Origin: Flavobacteriales bacterium
Lineage (GTDB): Bacteria; Bacteroidota; Bacteroidia; Flavobacteriales_D; Sanyastnellaceae
Assembly (NCBI GenBank): GCA_018402085.1
Contig: JAGYJM010000002.1
Span: 3,301,501-3,365,500 of the forward strand
Length of the DNA stretch: 64,000 nt
Direction: 5' to 3'
The notes beneath the pieces are model-generated. The model worked only from the letters and a program-made list of their open reading frames with translations, searched no databases and had not been told where the DNA came from. The position numbers and the translations under genes were made by a program. Shown here piece after piece: positions 27,061 through 35,036 of the stretch. Within the stretch, counting starts at the first letter, position 1. Every line of letters starts with the position of its first letter.

Positions 27061-28680
27061 ATGATACGCCAGACCCTGATCATTGCGCAAATGCTGCTGG
27101 CAATAGCCGGTGCACAGGCACAAACGCCGTTTACCGTGACTGTTGAAGAAATTGAGTTTGCTGACGCGCCCGCCGTGCAGTCGTTTGTGCACGCGCAGCA
27201 CGATGGCAAGTGGCTCTTGCTGGGCGGACGTACCGACGGGCTGCACCAGCGACAGCCTTTCGCAAGTTTCCTGGTGGAAGGCAACAACACGATGGTGTAT
27301 GTCATGGACATTGAGGCGGGTACAGTGGCTTCAGCGAACCTTGACGGCCTTCCTCCGTCGGTTTATGAAGCCCTTCAGTCTACCAACCAGGAATTTGAAC
27401 AGCGCGGTAATACGCTCTACACGATGGGTGGGTATGGGTACAGCGCAGAAGCGCTGGATCATGTCACCTTCCCCTACCTCACGGCGATTGATGTTCCGGC
27501 ATTGATTGCTGCGGTTGAGGTGGGAGAAACCGGAGCTGCGCTCGCACCTCACTTTCGCCAGATCGAGGATGAGTTCTTCGCCATCACCGGCGGCTACCTC
27601 GGTTTGCTCGATGACGTGTTTTATCAGGCCGGCGGACAATACTTCGAAGGACGCTACAATCCGATGGGTCCGGATCACGGTCCCGGATTCACACAACAGT
27701 ACACGGAAACCATCAGCCGCTTCACGATTGAAGACAATGGTGAAAACCTGAGCTTTACGGTACTTGACACCTGGAATGACGCAGATAACCTGCACCGCCG
27801 CGATTACAACATGGCACCTCAGGTGTTTCCTGACGGCACACAGGGGTTTACCATGTTTTCAGGGGTGTTTCAGCACACGCAAGACATCCCCTGGCACAAC
27901 ACGGTTGACCTGACCGCTGATGGATACACCGTCAACAATGATTTTGACCAGCTCCTGAACCAGTACCACAGTGCTCACATGCCCGTGTACGATGGTGAAG
28001 GGAATGCAATGACCACCATATTCTTTGGTGGAATGAGCCGCTACTACTTCAATGAAGACGGTGATCTTTTTGACGATGTCAATGTGCCGTTCGTGTCGAC
28101 GATTTCAAAGGTGACCCGCTATGCAGACGGCAGCATGTCTGAGGCCGCCATCGGGGAGATGCCCGGTTTGCTGGGTAGTGGCGCTGAGTTCATTCCGGCT
28201 GAAGGCATCATTGGCTCAGCGCACGGTGTCATCAACCTCGATGATCTTCCCAATGAACCGGTTACCGTGGGGTACATTCTGGGTGGGATCGAAAGCAGCG
28301 CAGACAACATCTTTTTCGTCAATGACGGCAGCCAGAGTGCCGCGAGCACACGCGTGTTCAGGGTAACGATTGAACGAAATGCCGTTGGAGTGGAGGAAGC
28401 CGTGATCAACGGGACAGTCTATTTCGATCCGCAGGCTTACCCGAACCCCACGAACGGGGCACTTCACCTCGAATTCCACCTCCGGTCGGGTGGCGAAGTT
28501 GAGGGTGCCTTGCTCGACAGCAGCGGCAGGGAGGTACAACCTCTTTTTACCGCTCAGAAGCCTTCCGGCTGGGCAGCCTACGACATCGATCTTTCAGGCT
28601 TTGAGCCGGGAGTCTACCACATTCGCCTGACCAATCACAACCACGCCGAAACCATCCGTGTGGTGCTGAAAGACCGGTGA
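27061..28680 (+). CDS. secreted beta-propeller protein with T9SS type A sorting domain
   Basis: The start at 27061 opens a signal peptide (MIRQTLIIAQMLLAIAGAQAQ); an upstream ATG (26992) adds 23 residues that do not look like a leader. The 540-residue protein has a kelch-like propeller body with repeated G-G and aromatic motifs (WLLLGGRTDG, LYTMGGYGYS, FFAITGGYLG, TIFFGGMSRY, VGYILGGIES) and a C-terminal type A sorting domain (AYPNPTNGALHLEF ... GVYHIRLTNHNH). It is presumably exported through the T9SS to the surface or medium. The ligand or reaction is unknown. A hairpin repeat (27442-27461) encodes SAEALD. A bidirectional terminator follows the stop. Confidence 0.85.
   Translation: MIRQTLIIAQMLLAIAGAQAQTPFTVTVEEIEFADAPAVQSFVHAQHDGKWLLLGGRTDGLHQRQPFASFLVEGNNTMVYVMDIEAGTVASANLDGLPPSVYEALQSTNQEFEQRGNTLYTMGGYGYSAEALDHVTFPYLTAIDVPALIAAVEVGETGAALAPHFRQIEDEFFAITGGYLGLLDDVFYQAGGQYFEGRYNPMGPDHGPGFTQQYTETISRFTIEDNGENLSFTVLDTWNDADNLHRRDYNMAPQVFPDGTQGFTMFSGVFQHTQDIPWHNTVDLTADGYTVNNDFDQLLNQYHSAHMPVYDGEGNAMTTIFFGGMSRYYFNEDGDLFDDVNVPFVSTISKVTRYADGSMSEAAIGEMPGLLGSGAEFIPAEGIIGSAHGVINLDDLPNEPVTVGYILGGIESSADNIFFVNDGSQSAASTRVFRVTIERNAVGVEEAVINGTVYFDPQAYPNPTNGALHLEFHLRSGGEVEGALLDSSGREVQPLFTAQKPSGWAAYDIDLSGFEPGVYHIRLTNHNHAETIRVVLKDR
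27442..27461 (+). repeat. hairpin-GGATGC repeat, copy 8
   Basis: AGCGC-AGAA-GCGCT followed by GGATCA in the secreted propeller gene, encoding SAEALDH in phase 0. Confidence 0.72.
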
Positions 28681-28763
28681 TTCTGTTTCAACAAGAGGAA
28701 TGGAAGACCTATAGACTCATTTATTCTTTACTACGTATTATTCAGCACTTATACTTTTAACAA

Positions 28764-28795
28764 AAACCCCGGAAAGGCCGTTGCCCCCGGGGTTT
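28764..28795. terminator. bidirectional Rho-independent terminator
   Basis: The stem AAACCCCGG/CCGGGGTTT with a 14-base loop lies between two convergent genes and is flanked by an A-run on the left and T residues on the right, so it could stop transcription from both sides. Confidence 0.75.
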
Positions 28796-28835
28796 GTCTG
28801 TATGATGATGAGATGAGAAATAGTCGCCGTCGTCT

Positions 28836-29201
28836 TTAGTCTTGCGGACGGAAGACGAAGCGGTAACGCATTAGGAGCTCACCTTCAGTCTGAAGGTTGA
28901 GCCGAATGTCTTGAAGTTTTCGTGTGACGTATTGCGCCAGCTCTGGGTGGTCGGTCTGGATGGTCTTGATGTCGAGACTGCCATCAGTATTCACTGAAAA
29001 CTGCACGTCTACCTTACCGTAGAGGGCTTTGCCACGGGCGTCAACCGGGAAGATGACGGTGCGGTCAATGGCTTTGCGCACCCGGTGCTCGATTTTTGAG
29101 GTAGTAAGAGAGTCGCCCCTGCCATTTTCTCCACTTGAAGCGGCGGTTACAGGTGCGCTGAGGAGGAGTGCGAAGAGGATTGAGATTAAAAACGGTTTCA
29201 T
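28836..29201 (-). CDS. small periplasmic protein, TonB-C-terminal-like
   Basis: The ATG at 29201 (MKPFLISILFALLLSAPVTA) begins a signal peptide; a TTG two codons earlier is less likely. The mature part, about 100 residues, resembles the TonB C-terminal fold: F-P-V-D-A-R-G-K-A-L-Y-G-K-V-D-V-Q-F-S-V-N-x-D-G-S-L, followed by a helix and a final strand. There is no transmembrane anchor or proline-rich region, so it is not a full TonB. It may be a periplasmic envelope or partner-binding protein. The function is uncertain. Confidence 0.7.
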   Translation of the reverse strand: MKPFLISILFALLLSAPVTAASSGENGRGDSLTTSKIEHRVRKAIDRTVIFPVDARGKALYGKVDVQFSVNTDGSLDIKTIQTDHPELAQYVTRKLQDIRLNLQTEGELLMRYRFVFRPQD

Positions 29202-29241
29202 AGCCAAGCGATTTATGTGATTTCAACCGTATGACGCACAA

Positions 29242-29271
29242 AGGGCCCAATCGTTACAAACGAGGGCCCTA
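29242..29271 (-). terminator. probable terminator hairpin
   Basis: A two-step hairpin, outer stem AGGGCCC/GGGCCCT and inner stem TCGTT/AACGA, lies downstream of the LytTR regulator on the minus strand. The T-run after it is short (TTTG), so it may be a weak or assisted terminator. Confidence 0.55.
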
Positions 29272-29299
29272 AAATGGAGGAACGGTCAGAAAGAGACCT

Positions 29300-30028
29300 T
29301 CAGCGGATGATGCCGAAGACTTTCGAAACCGCCGCTTTGAAATCGTCTTTCCGCCGGGTGCTGATACGGCACTCCATGCCGTTGATGAGGTGGCATTTTC
29401 GTCGCCCGAATTCGCATGAGCGCACCATTCTCAAGTTGACGATAGCGCTGTTGTGCACGCGGTAGAACGAACTATGGCGCAATGATTGCTCCAGGCTCTT
29501 CAGATTGCGCGAAACCACCATACGTTTGCCGTCGATCAGGTGCAGCCGCGTGTAACTGCCCATCCCTTCAGCCATCACCAGGTCGCTGTGGCGCACGTAA
29601 TTCATTTTCCCATTCTCGAAAACCTCAAGCTTTCTGAAATACTCCGGTGCGGCCGATCTGCTGCGGCGGTCTTGTTCAGCCATCAATCTACTGATGCACG
29701 CTTCAAGATCTTCTGATCCACATGGCTTGACCAGGTAATCAAAGGCACTTCTTTTAATAGCGTCAAAGGCGTGTTTATCGTCGTCTGCGCAGTAAACAGT
29801 ATAATAAGGACGCGATGGCAGGCGGTCAATGATCTCAAACCCGGTTTCGTCTTCGAGAATGACATCCATAAACAGCAAATCAGGTTGCATTTTGCGTAAG
29901 AGATTATATGCCTCTTGCGCAGATCCGGCCTCCGCGACGACACTCACCTCGGGGTGCTCTTCTGCCAACATGCGGCATAGTCCTTCGCGAAAACAAGGGT
30001 CGTCATCGACAATAACAGTAGAAATCAT
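29300..30028 (-). CDS. LytTR-family response regulator
   Basis: The start at 30028 (MISTVIVDDDP) is preferred over the ATG three codons upstream. Residues 1-115 are a receiver domain with the acidic pocket VDDDP, the phosphoacceptor Asp in LLFMDVIL, and the lysine in YLVKPCG. Residues about 140-240 form a LytTR DNA-binding domain (VSRNLKSLEQSL, FYRVHNSAIVNL). LytTR regulators in Bacteroidota usually pair with a histidine kinase of the LytS/YehU type; none is adjacent here. The neighbours are a TonB-like protein on the same strand and a divergent beta-barrel gene that it could control. Confidence 0.93.
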   Translation of the reverse strand: MISTVIVDDDPCFREGLCRMLAEEHPEVSVVAEAGSAQEAYNLLRKMQPDLLFMDVILEDETGFEIIDRLPSRPYYTVYCADDDKHAFDAIKRSAFDYLVKPCGSEDLEACISRLMAEQDRRSRSAAPEYFRKLEVFENGKMNYVRHSDLVMAEGMGSYTRLHLIDGKRMVVSRNLKSLEQSLRHSSFYRVHNSAIVNLRMVRSCEFGRRKCHLINGMECRISTRRKDDFKAAVSKVFGIIR

Positions 30029-30233
30029 TGAAAACATGCTAGTTCGTTTAAAGGTTGGTTAGACTTGGCTTTCTGAGTAGTGAAATTGATACAGAGTAAC
30101 TTTACCTTCAATATTGAGTTAGGATTTGGCTCAATGAGTTTAGAATTCGGAAATCAGAAAAGAATATTCGGCCGAGCTGTAACGAACGGGGTAAGCACTC
30201 CGTCATACCACCAAACAAGCAAAAACGAAGACG

Positions 30234-31073
30234 ATGAAAAAGTTATGGATCGCAATGCTCGGTATGCTGATGGCTACTACGGCCATGGCTCAGGAAGAAG
30301 GGAACGACACCACTAAGGTGAGGATGGGCTCTTTTGAAGTGAACATTCGGAGCGGTGTAGATATCGACGATGATGAGAAAGAGGAGCCGAAAGACACCAT
30401 ACCCGATGAAAACAACTTCAGCCACTGGGGAGGGATAGACGTAGGTACATCGCTGCTCCTCAATGCTGACGGAGGCACAGGTCTTCCTGAAGGTGCAGGT
30501 TGGCTTGACCTCGACGAAGCGCGTTCATTGACCTGGAGCATTAACTTCGCTGAAGTGCGTCTGCCTATCTACAAAGAGCACGTTGGTATCGGCACGGGGC
30601 TCGGACTTACTTACCGAAGCCTTGGGTTCAGTGATAACATCAGCCTACTCGCCAACAGCGACTCTACCTACGCCGTAGATGTGCCTGACTCCCTCTATAC
30701 CTTTGATCGAAACAAACTACGAGGTACCTACATTCGAGTGCCTGTGCTGCTCGAGTTCAACACCAGCAGAATACCATCGAAGAATTTTCACGTGTCAGTT
30801 GGTGCAATCGGAGGCTTGCGTATCGGATCGATCACCAAGCAGATTTATGATTTCGAAGGACAGAAGTACACCGATCGGGTAAAAGATGACTTCAACCTCT
30901 CACCTCTTACCCTCGACGCCACAGCACGAGTGGGCTACCGCTGGGTCAACCTGTGGGCGACTTACTCGCTGACACCACTTTTTGAAAACGGAAAGGGTCC
31001 GGAGGTTTACCCGCTAACCGTAGGTCTGAGCTTCTCGATCTTTGACGACGGAGACCCTGACGGCTGGGATTGA
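30234..31073 (+). CDS. outer-membrane beta-barrel protein, PorT-like
   Basis: This 279-residue protein starts with a signal peptide (MKKLWIAMLGMLMATTAMAQ), then an acidic segment (DDDEKEEPKDTIPDEN) and a series of amphipathic strands ending in aromatic residues (LPIYKEHVGIGTGLGLTYRS, YIRVPVLLEFN, YPLTVGLSFSIF). This is the appearance of a small outer-membrane barrel of the PorT/OmpA-like superfamily; whether it is a transport, adhesion or assembly protein cannot be told. It is divergent from the LytTR regulator and ends in a strong UUCG-loop terminator. Confidence 0.8.
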   Translation: MKKLWIAMLGMLMATTAMAQEEGNDTTKVRMGSFEVNIRSGVDIDDDEKEEPKDTIPDENNFSHWGGIDVGTSLLLNADGGTGLPEGAGWLDLDEARSLTWSINFAEVRLPIYKEHVGIGTGLGLTYRSLGFSDNISLLANSDSTYAVDVPDSLYTFDRNKLRGTYIRVPVLLEFNTSRIPSKNFHVSVGAIGGLRIGSITKQIYDFEGQKYTDRVKDDFNLSPLTLDATARVGYRWVNLWATYSLTPLFENGKGPEVYPLTVGLSFSIFDDGDPDGWD

Positions 31074-31100
31074 TCAAGGTCGGCGATTCCATAAAGCTTA

Positions 31101-31131
31101 AACTCCTGCAGCTTCGGCTCAGGGGTTTTGT
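31101..31131 (+). terminator. Rho-independent terminator with UUCG loop
   Basis: The stem AACTCCTG/CAGGGGTT, continued by AGC/GCT around a TTCG tetraloop, is followed by TTTTGTTTT. It ends the transcript of the beta-barrel gene just before the convergent exonuclease gene. Confidence 0.85.
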
Positions 31132-31132
31132 T

Positions 31133-31855
31133 TTACACGTTGATGACGGCCTCCTCTTCAATCAATGGCTCACCCCGGTAGCGCATCACGAGTTGTGCCG
31201 TGGCGAGTACGTCTTTGCGACAGTACACCTCAATGCGATCAACATCGCCTTCTTCATGATACACCGCTCCCACCTGGCTGCCGTCGATGTCGTCTTTCGG
31301 CGTGGGGATGTCAAACAGCTTCGCCAGCAGCTTGAGCGAGGTGTAGTTCTTGAAGTCACCAAACTTCCACAACTCAAGTGTGTCGATGTGGCTGACCTCC
31401 CAGGGCTTTTTGCCCGCGTTGTTCAGCAGCTCCGGAAGCCGGATGCCATTGACAATCATGCGTCGGCTGATGTAGGGAAGGTCAAATTCCTTGACGTTAT
31501 GTCCGCACAGATGGTGCTGCCGCGGATTGTTGAAGTGGTTGCTCAGCAGGTTCGCAAAGTCTTGCAGCAGCTTCTTCTCATCGTGTCCGTAGAAAGAGGT
31601 CGTGCGGTACTTGCGCTCGCCCTGCACCTGACGTAGGAAGCCCACCGAGATGCACACGATTTTTCCGAATTCGGCGTAAATGCCGGCGCGCTCATACGAG
31701 GCCTCAAGTTCCAGCGCTTCGCGTTCGCGAAAGAAGCGCGACTTTTCTTCCCACAGCTTCTGCCAGTCTTCGTCGAGTTCGTTGAAGTCGGCCACGGCGG
31801 GCACTGTTTCGATGTCGAGAAACAAAACGTTCTCCAGGTCAATGTGATGGATCAT
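31133..31855 (-). CDS. predicted 3'-5' exonuclease, PolB-like DEDDy family
   Basis: This 240-residue protein has the RNase H-like exonuclease core: LFLDIETV (exo I, D and E), CGHNVKEFDLPYISRR (exo II, N-x3-F-D), and VYCRKDVLATAQL with Y-x3-D (exo III, DEDDy type). These residues coordinate two metal ions for 3'-5' hydrolysis of DNA or RNA. The family matches archaeal/bacterial PolB-like exonucleases found across Bacteroidota. It is the last gene of a minus-strand operon and starts nine bases after the preceding stop. Confidence 0.88.
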   Translation of the reverse strand: MIHHIDLENVLFLDIETVPAVADFNELDEDWQKLWEEKSRFFREREALELEASYERAGIYAEFGKIVCISVGFLRQVQGERKYRTTSFYGHDEKKLLQDFANLLSNHFNNPRQHHLCGHNVKEFDLPYISRRMIVNGIRLPELLNNAGKKPWEVSHIDTLELWKFGDFKNYTSLKLLAKLFDIPTPKDDIDGSQVGAVYHEEGDVDRIEVYCRKDVLATAQLVMRYRGEPLIEEEAVINV

Positions 31856-31863
31856 AATTCAGC

Positions 31864-32268
31864 TCATTTGATCAAAACTCCCTGTTCGTCGACGTAGGGA
31901 ATCGCGATAAAATTATCTGCTGAGATGCTTCCGGGCACAAAAACATATTTTTTGTCGTAAATCGTTTTACCGATGTAAAAACTAACCCAGTATTGGTTGG
32001 TCAGTTTGAAGGCTTCTTCCAGAATCGGCTCGATCTTCAAGGCACTCTGCGCCGCAAGCTCCGGGAAAAAACGCCGCAATTCTGTCGTTTCGTAGGCGCG
32101 GCCTTCATGTTCACCATACCCGTTTGAGCGCACCAGAATATTTTCGATCGGCTCGTTCTTCATATTGAGCAGGTAAGCGTAGTAGTTGTGCTCACTCCCT
32201 TCTCCGCGCTCGTCAACAATAGCGAGAGCGACGCCTTCCACTTTCGGGTTGTCAATGTCTTTCAGCAT
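31864..32268 (-). CDS. conserved hypothetical protein
   Basis: This 134-residue protein has an alternating alpha/beta appearance with the segments VEGVALAIVDERGEG, YYAYLLNMKNEPIENILV, a long helix (FFPELAAQSALKIEPILEEA) and KKYVFVPGSIS. I see no signal peptide, transmembrane region or catalytic motif that I recognise. It lies one base downstream of the serine hydrolase stop and nine bases before the exonuclease, so it belongs to that operon. Function unknown. Confidence 0.72.
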   Translation of the reverse strand: MLKDIDNPKVEGVALAIVDERGEGSEHNYYAYLLNMKNEPIENILVRSNGYGEHEGRAYETTELRRFFPELAAQSALKIEPILEEAFKLTNQYWVSFYIGKTIYDKKYVFVPGSISADNFIAIPYVDEQGVLIK

Positions 32269-32269
32269 A

Positions 32270-33436
32270 TCAGTCTTTCCATTTCATTCCGATTTCAATC
32301 AAACGGGGCAGGTCCGGACTCATGGTCGCCCCTTCATCCCGCGTTTCATCGCGGCGGTGCCCCAGGCGTACCACTACGAGCTCGTGTTCAGGAACCACCA
32401 CGATGTACTGTCCGCGCATGCCGCGGGCGGCAAAGTGCCAGGGCTCGGCATTCTGAGGGGCGAGCCACCACTGGTAGCCGTAGTGCTCGGTCATGCGGCC
32501 GTTGCGATCGGGTCGGTTTACCGGCTGAATCGAGGCCTCAACCCAGTCTTCGCTTACGATTTGTGTGCCATTCCACGCTCCGCCGTTGCGCATCATTTCG
32601 CCGATACGGGCAAAGTCACGGGCGGTGGCGTAGTAGCCGCTGAAGGCTTTCTCCATGCCTCCTTCACGGTCGAGGTTCCAGTAAGCGTCGTGCTTGCAGC
32701 CAATGCGCGACCAGACGGTCTCGCTGAAGAATTCGCTGAGGGTTTTGCCGGACACCTGCTGAACGATTTCTCCCAGAATCACGGTGTTGCCGCCTTCATA
32801 AGCCCACGTGGTGCCCGGAACTCCCGATACACGATAAGGCGCGGTCAGAGCGAGCAAATCAGTGCCGTAGTAGGCCTTCGCCTGATAACCGAAAGGATTG
32901 GTATAGCTCTCGCCAAAGTCAATGTTGGAGCGCATCTGGAGCAGGTGCTCAATGGTCAGCTCATTGCTGCTGCCTTCATTAAAGCGATCAATGTACTTGC
33001 CCACAGGGTCGCTGATCTTCAGCAAGCCTCTCTCCTGCGCGGCACCCACGGCCAGCGAAGTGAAGCTTTTTGCCATCGAGAAGGAGTTGGAGCGGGTATC
33101 TTGATCGTAGGCTTCGAAATACTGCTCCAAGACGATTTTTCCGCGGTGAACGACCAGGTAGGCGACCGTTCCGAGCGAGTCGCAGTAAGCGGCGTCTTCA
33201 GGAGCGAGTTGCCGTGTTGAAAGCTGCGGGTGCTTAGCCCACGGAGTATGCTCTCCGGCTTCAACTTCACGCAGGTCAAACCAGCCGGCGTCGTCGATGT
33301 CCGGACGTCCGTTACCGCTCAGGTAGGTTGGCGGCAGGCCATACAGGATGTGCTCATTGCCGGTCAGATAGAGCCCTGCCGCTGCCAGCGCAATCAACAC
33401 AAGCAAACCAAGAAAGAAGCGTTTCAGTATTCTCAT
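32270..33436 (-). CDS. beta-lactamase-fold serine hydrolase
   Basis: The start at 33436 (MRILKRFFLGLLVLIALAAAGLYL) gives an N-terminal membrane anchor or uncleaved signal; the frame extends 15 codons upstream without support. The class C beta-lactamase/PBP fold motifs are present: SMAKS (S-x-x-K, catalytic Ser and Lys), YEGGN in the place of Y-x-N, and HFAARGMRGQ near the third motif. Such proteins act as esterases, D-Ala-D-Ala peptidases or other amide hydrolases in the periplasm, and the substrate cannot be named. Length is about 388 residues. A probable hairpin repeat copy lies near the 3' end (32335-32354). Confidence 0.9.
   Translation of the reverse strand: MRILKRFFLGLLVLIALAAAGLYLTGNEHILYGLPPTYLSGNGRPDIDDAGWFDLREVEAGEHTPWAKHPQLSTRQLAPEDAAYCDSLGTVAYLVVHRGKIVLEQYFEAYDQDTRSNSFSMAKSFTSLAVGAAQERGLLKISDPVGKYIDRFNEGSSNELTIEHLLQMRSNIDFGESYTNPFGYQAKAYYGTDLLALTAPYRVSGVPGTTWAYEGGNTVILGEIVQQVSGKTLSEFFSETVWSRIGCKHDAYWNLDREGGMEKAFSGYYATARDFARIGEMMRNGGAWNGTQIVSEDWVEASIQPVNRPDRNGRMTEHYGYQWWLAPQNAEPWHFAARGMRGQYIVVVPEHELVVVRLGHRRDETRDEGATMSPDLPRLIEIGMKWKD
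32335..32354 (-). repeat. hairpin-GGATGC repeat, probable copy
   Basis: On the minus strand CCGCG-ATGAAA-CGCGG-GATG in the serine hydrolase gene. Six-base loop; counted as probable. Confidence 0.55.
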
Positions 33437-33501
33437 AGCAACACGAAAGGTAAGAACTCCGTCTGCGAAAACCTTTTGCATCGAAAGCAGTAAAAAGAAA
33501 T

Positions 33502-34338
33502 ATGAACCGCATGCTTTTCACGCTCCTCACTACCGCACTGCTTTCTCAGGCTTCATTTGCCCAGCTCGGGCGGCTTGAAACGCTCTACGAAGAGGGCCGG
33601 TATGATGAAGTTATCGCGTTGCTGCAAGAGCCGCAAACCGCAGGTGAGTGGCTGCTTCAGGCAGATGCGCTGCATAAAACCGGCCATTTCAATGAGGCAC
33701 TCCAAGCCTATGACGCCGCTGAAACAGAGGGCTACGAGGCGCCTGACCTGAACCTCCACCGCGGCATTTGCCTCTTCAGTCTTGGGGCCTACGAAAGCTG
33801 CCTTAATGAGTTGTCTCAGGCGCACACTCATTTGCCGCAAGAGCCCCGCATTCCATATTACTTTGCCGCTGTTTCGTATATGCAGCATCAGTACAAGAGG
33901 GCAGCACGCTACCTTGAAGACGCGCTCACGATGGCTCCGGGCTATTTTGATGCGCACTACCTGATGGGTGCGGTGTTGCTTGAATTAGGTGACGCCGCAA
34001 AAGCGGCGGATGCGTTCAGCCGCTGCAACACTCTGAATGCGGATGACCAACGAACGAAGTTAAACATGGCTATCGCATTGTCGAGAGATGCGTCTTACAG
34101 CGATGCGCGCAGGATCCTTGACGAGGTGATCAACGAAGCTGAAGAGGAGGTGCTTCGTGACGCCTTCTACCACCGCGGAGTGGTGCGCTACCGACTGCAT
34201 GATGACACAGGTGCCTGCGAAGACTGGTTCATGGCCGCGGGACTTAACGATCGTGAAGCCGCGGTATTACTACTTGATATGTGCGAAAAACAGCAGAAAA
34301 GACTGAAAGACCGAAAAGGGGTTTACGTAGCTTTCTGA
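33502..34338 (+). CDS. secreted TPR-repeat protein
   Basis: This 278-residue protein begins with a signal peptide (MNRMLFTLLTTALLSQASFAQ) and then consists of tetratricopeptide repeats, with typical G-x-Y-x-x-A-x-x-x-(L/Y) spacings (GRYDEVIALL, GHFNEALQAY, GAYESCLNEL, HQYKRAARYL, GDAAKAADAF). TPR proteins act as periplasmic scaffolds; the partner is unknown. A hairpin repeat at 33994-34013 encodes AAKAADA within the fifth repeat and fits the TPR pattern. The 3' end overlaps lipB by 16 bases. Confidence 0.88.
   Translation: MNRMLFTLLTTALLSQASFAQLGRLETLYEEGRYDEVIALLQEPQTAGEWLLQADALHKTGHFNEALQAYDAAETEGYEAPDLNLHRGICLFSLGAYESCLNELSQAHTHLPQEPRIPYYFAAVSYMQHQYKRAARYLEDALTMAPGYFDAHYLMGAVLLELGDAAKAADAFSRCNTLNADDQRTKLNMAIALSRDASYSDARRILDEVINEAEEEVLRDAFYHRGVVRYRLHDDTGACEDWFMAAGLNDREAAVLLLDMCEKQQKRLKDRKGVYVAF
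33994..34013 (+). repeat. hairpin-GGATGC repeat, copy 9
   Basis: GCCGC-AAAA-GCGGC-GGATGC in the TPR gene, encoding AAKAADA in phase 0; identical in core to copy 6. Confidence 0.8.
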
Positions 34339-35036
34339 TCCGCCTCCACGATATCCACATCAAAGAGGTTCGCGATGTGGAGCTTGAGCTTTTCTTTCAC
34401 CTCTTGTTCATTCACTTCATGACCCAGCTCACGCTGCATGCTGGTCACGTCTTTGTCGTCGATGCCGCACGGCACGATTTTCGAGAAGTAGCTCAGGTCT
34501 GTATTCACGTTGAAAGCAAAGCCGTGCATGGTCATCCACCGGCTGCATTTCACGCCGAGAGCTGCAATTTTTCGTGGATTTTGCCCGTCGTCATCCAACC
34601 ACACACCCGTTAACCCGTCGATGCGGCCGCTCTCGATGCCGTATTCTGACAAAGTGAGAATTATGGCTTCTTCGAGGGTGCGCAGGTAGCGGTGAATATC
34701 GGTGAAGAACTGCTCGAGGTCAATGATGGGGTAGCCGACGATCTGGCCGGGACCATGGTAGGTGATGTCTCCGCCACGATTGATGTGGTAATAGTCGATA
34801 CCCGCCGCATCCAGCGCTTTTGCGCTGAGTAACAGATGCTGCTCATCACCACTTTTACCGAGGGTAAAAACGTGCGGGTGCTCAACGAAGAGGAGGCGAT
34901 TCTCAGGCTCAGGCAACGACTCTCCTTTGCGAATGGCAATTTTGCGCTCAATCGCTGCTTTGAAAAGCGCTTCCTGGTAATCCCAGCACGATTTGTACGA
35001 CTGGAGACCGAGGTCCTGGAACTGAAAGGTGCGCAC
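34323..35036 (-). CDS. lipB: octanoyltransferase LipB
   Basis: LipB transfers the octanoyl group from acyl carrier protein to the lipoyl-domain lysine of 2-oxoacid dehydrogenases and the glycine cleavage H protein. The 237-residue protein has RGGDITYHGPGQIVGYP (catalytic-site loop), the Lys of KIAALGVKCSRW and GFAFNVNTDLSYF. Its GTG start at 35036 shares a base with the TAG stop of the isomerase gene (TAGTG), so the two are translationally coupled. A hairpin repeat at 34807-34826 encodes SAKALDA. It converges on the TPR gene with a 16-base overlap. Confidence 0.95.
   Translation of the reverse strand: MRTFQFQDLGLQSYKSCWDYQEALFKAAIERKIAIRKGESLPEPENRLLFVEHPHVFTLGKSGDEQHLLLSAKALDAAGIDYYHINRGGDITYHGPGQIVGYPIIDLEQFFTDIHRYLRTLEEAIILTLSEYGIESGRIDGLTGVWLDDDGQNPRKIAALGVKCSRWMTMHGFAFNVNTDLSYFSKIVPCGIDDKDVTSMQRELGHEVNEQEVKEKLKLHIANLFDVDIVEADQKAT
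34807..34826 (-). repeat. hairpin-GGATGC repeat, copy 10
   Basis: On the minus strand AGCGC-AAAA-GCGCT-GGATGC in lipB, encoding SAKALDA in phase 0. Confidence 0.8.

Noticed and set aside
28752-28759. TACTTTTA before the bidirectional terminator, as a small RNA promoter
   Set aside because: The terminator hairpin begins within a few bases, so no meaningful transcript could be made.
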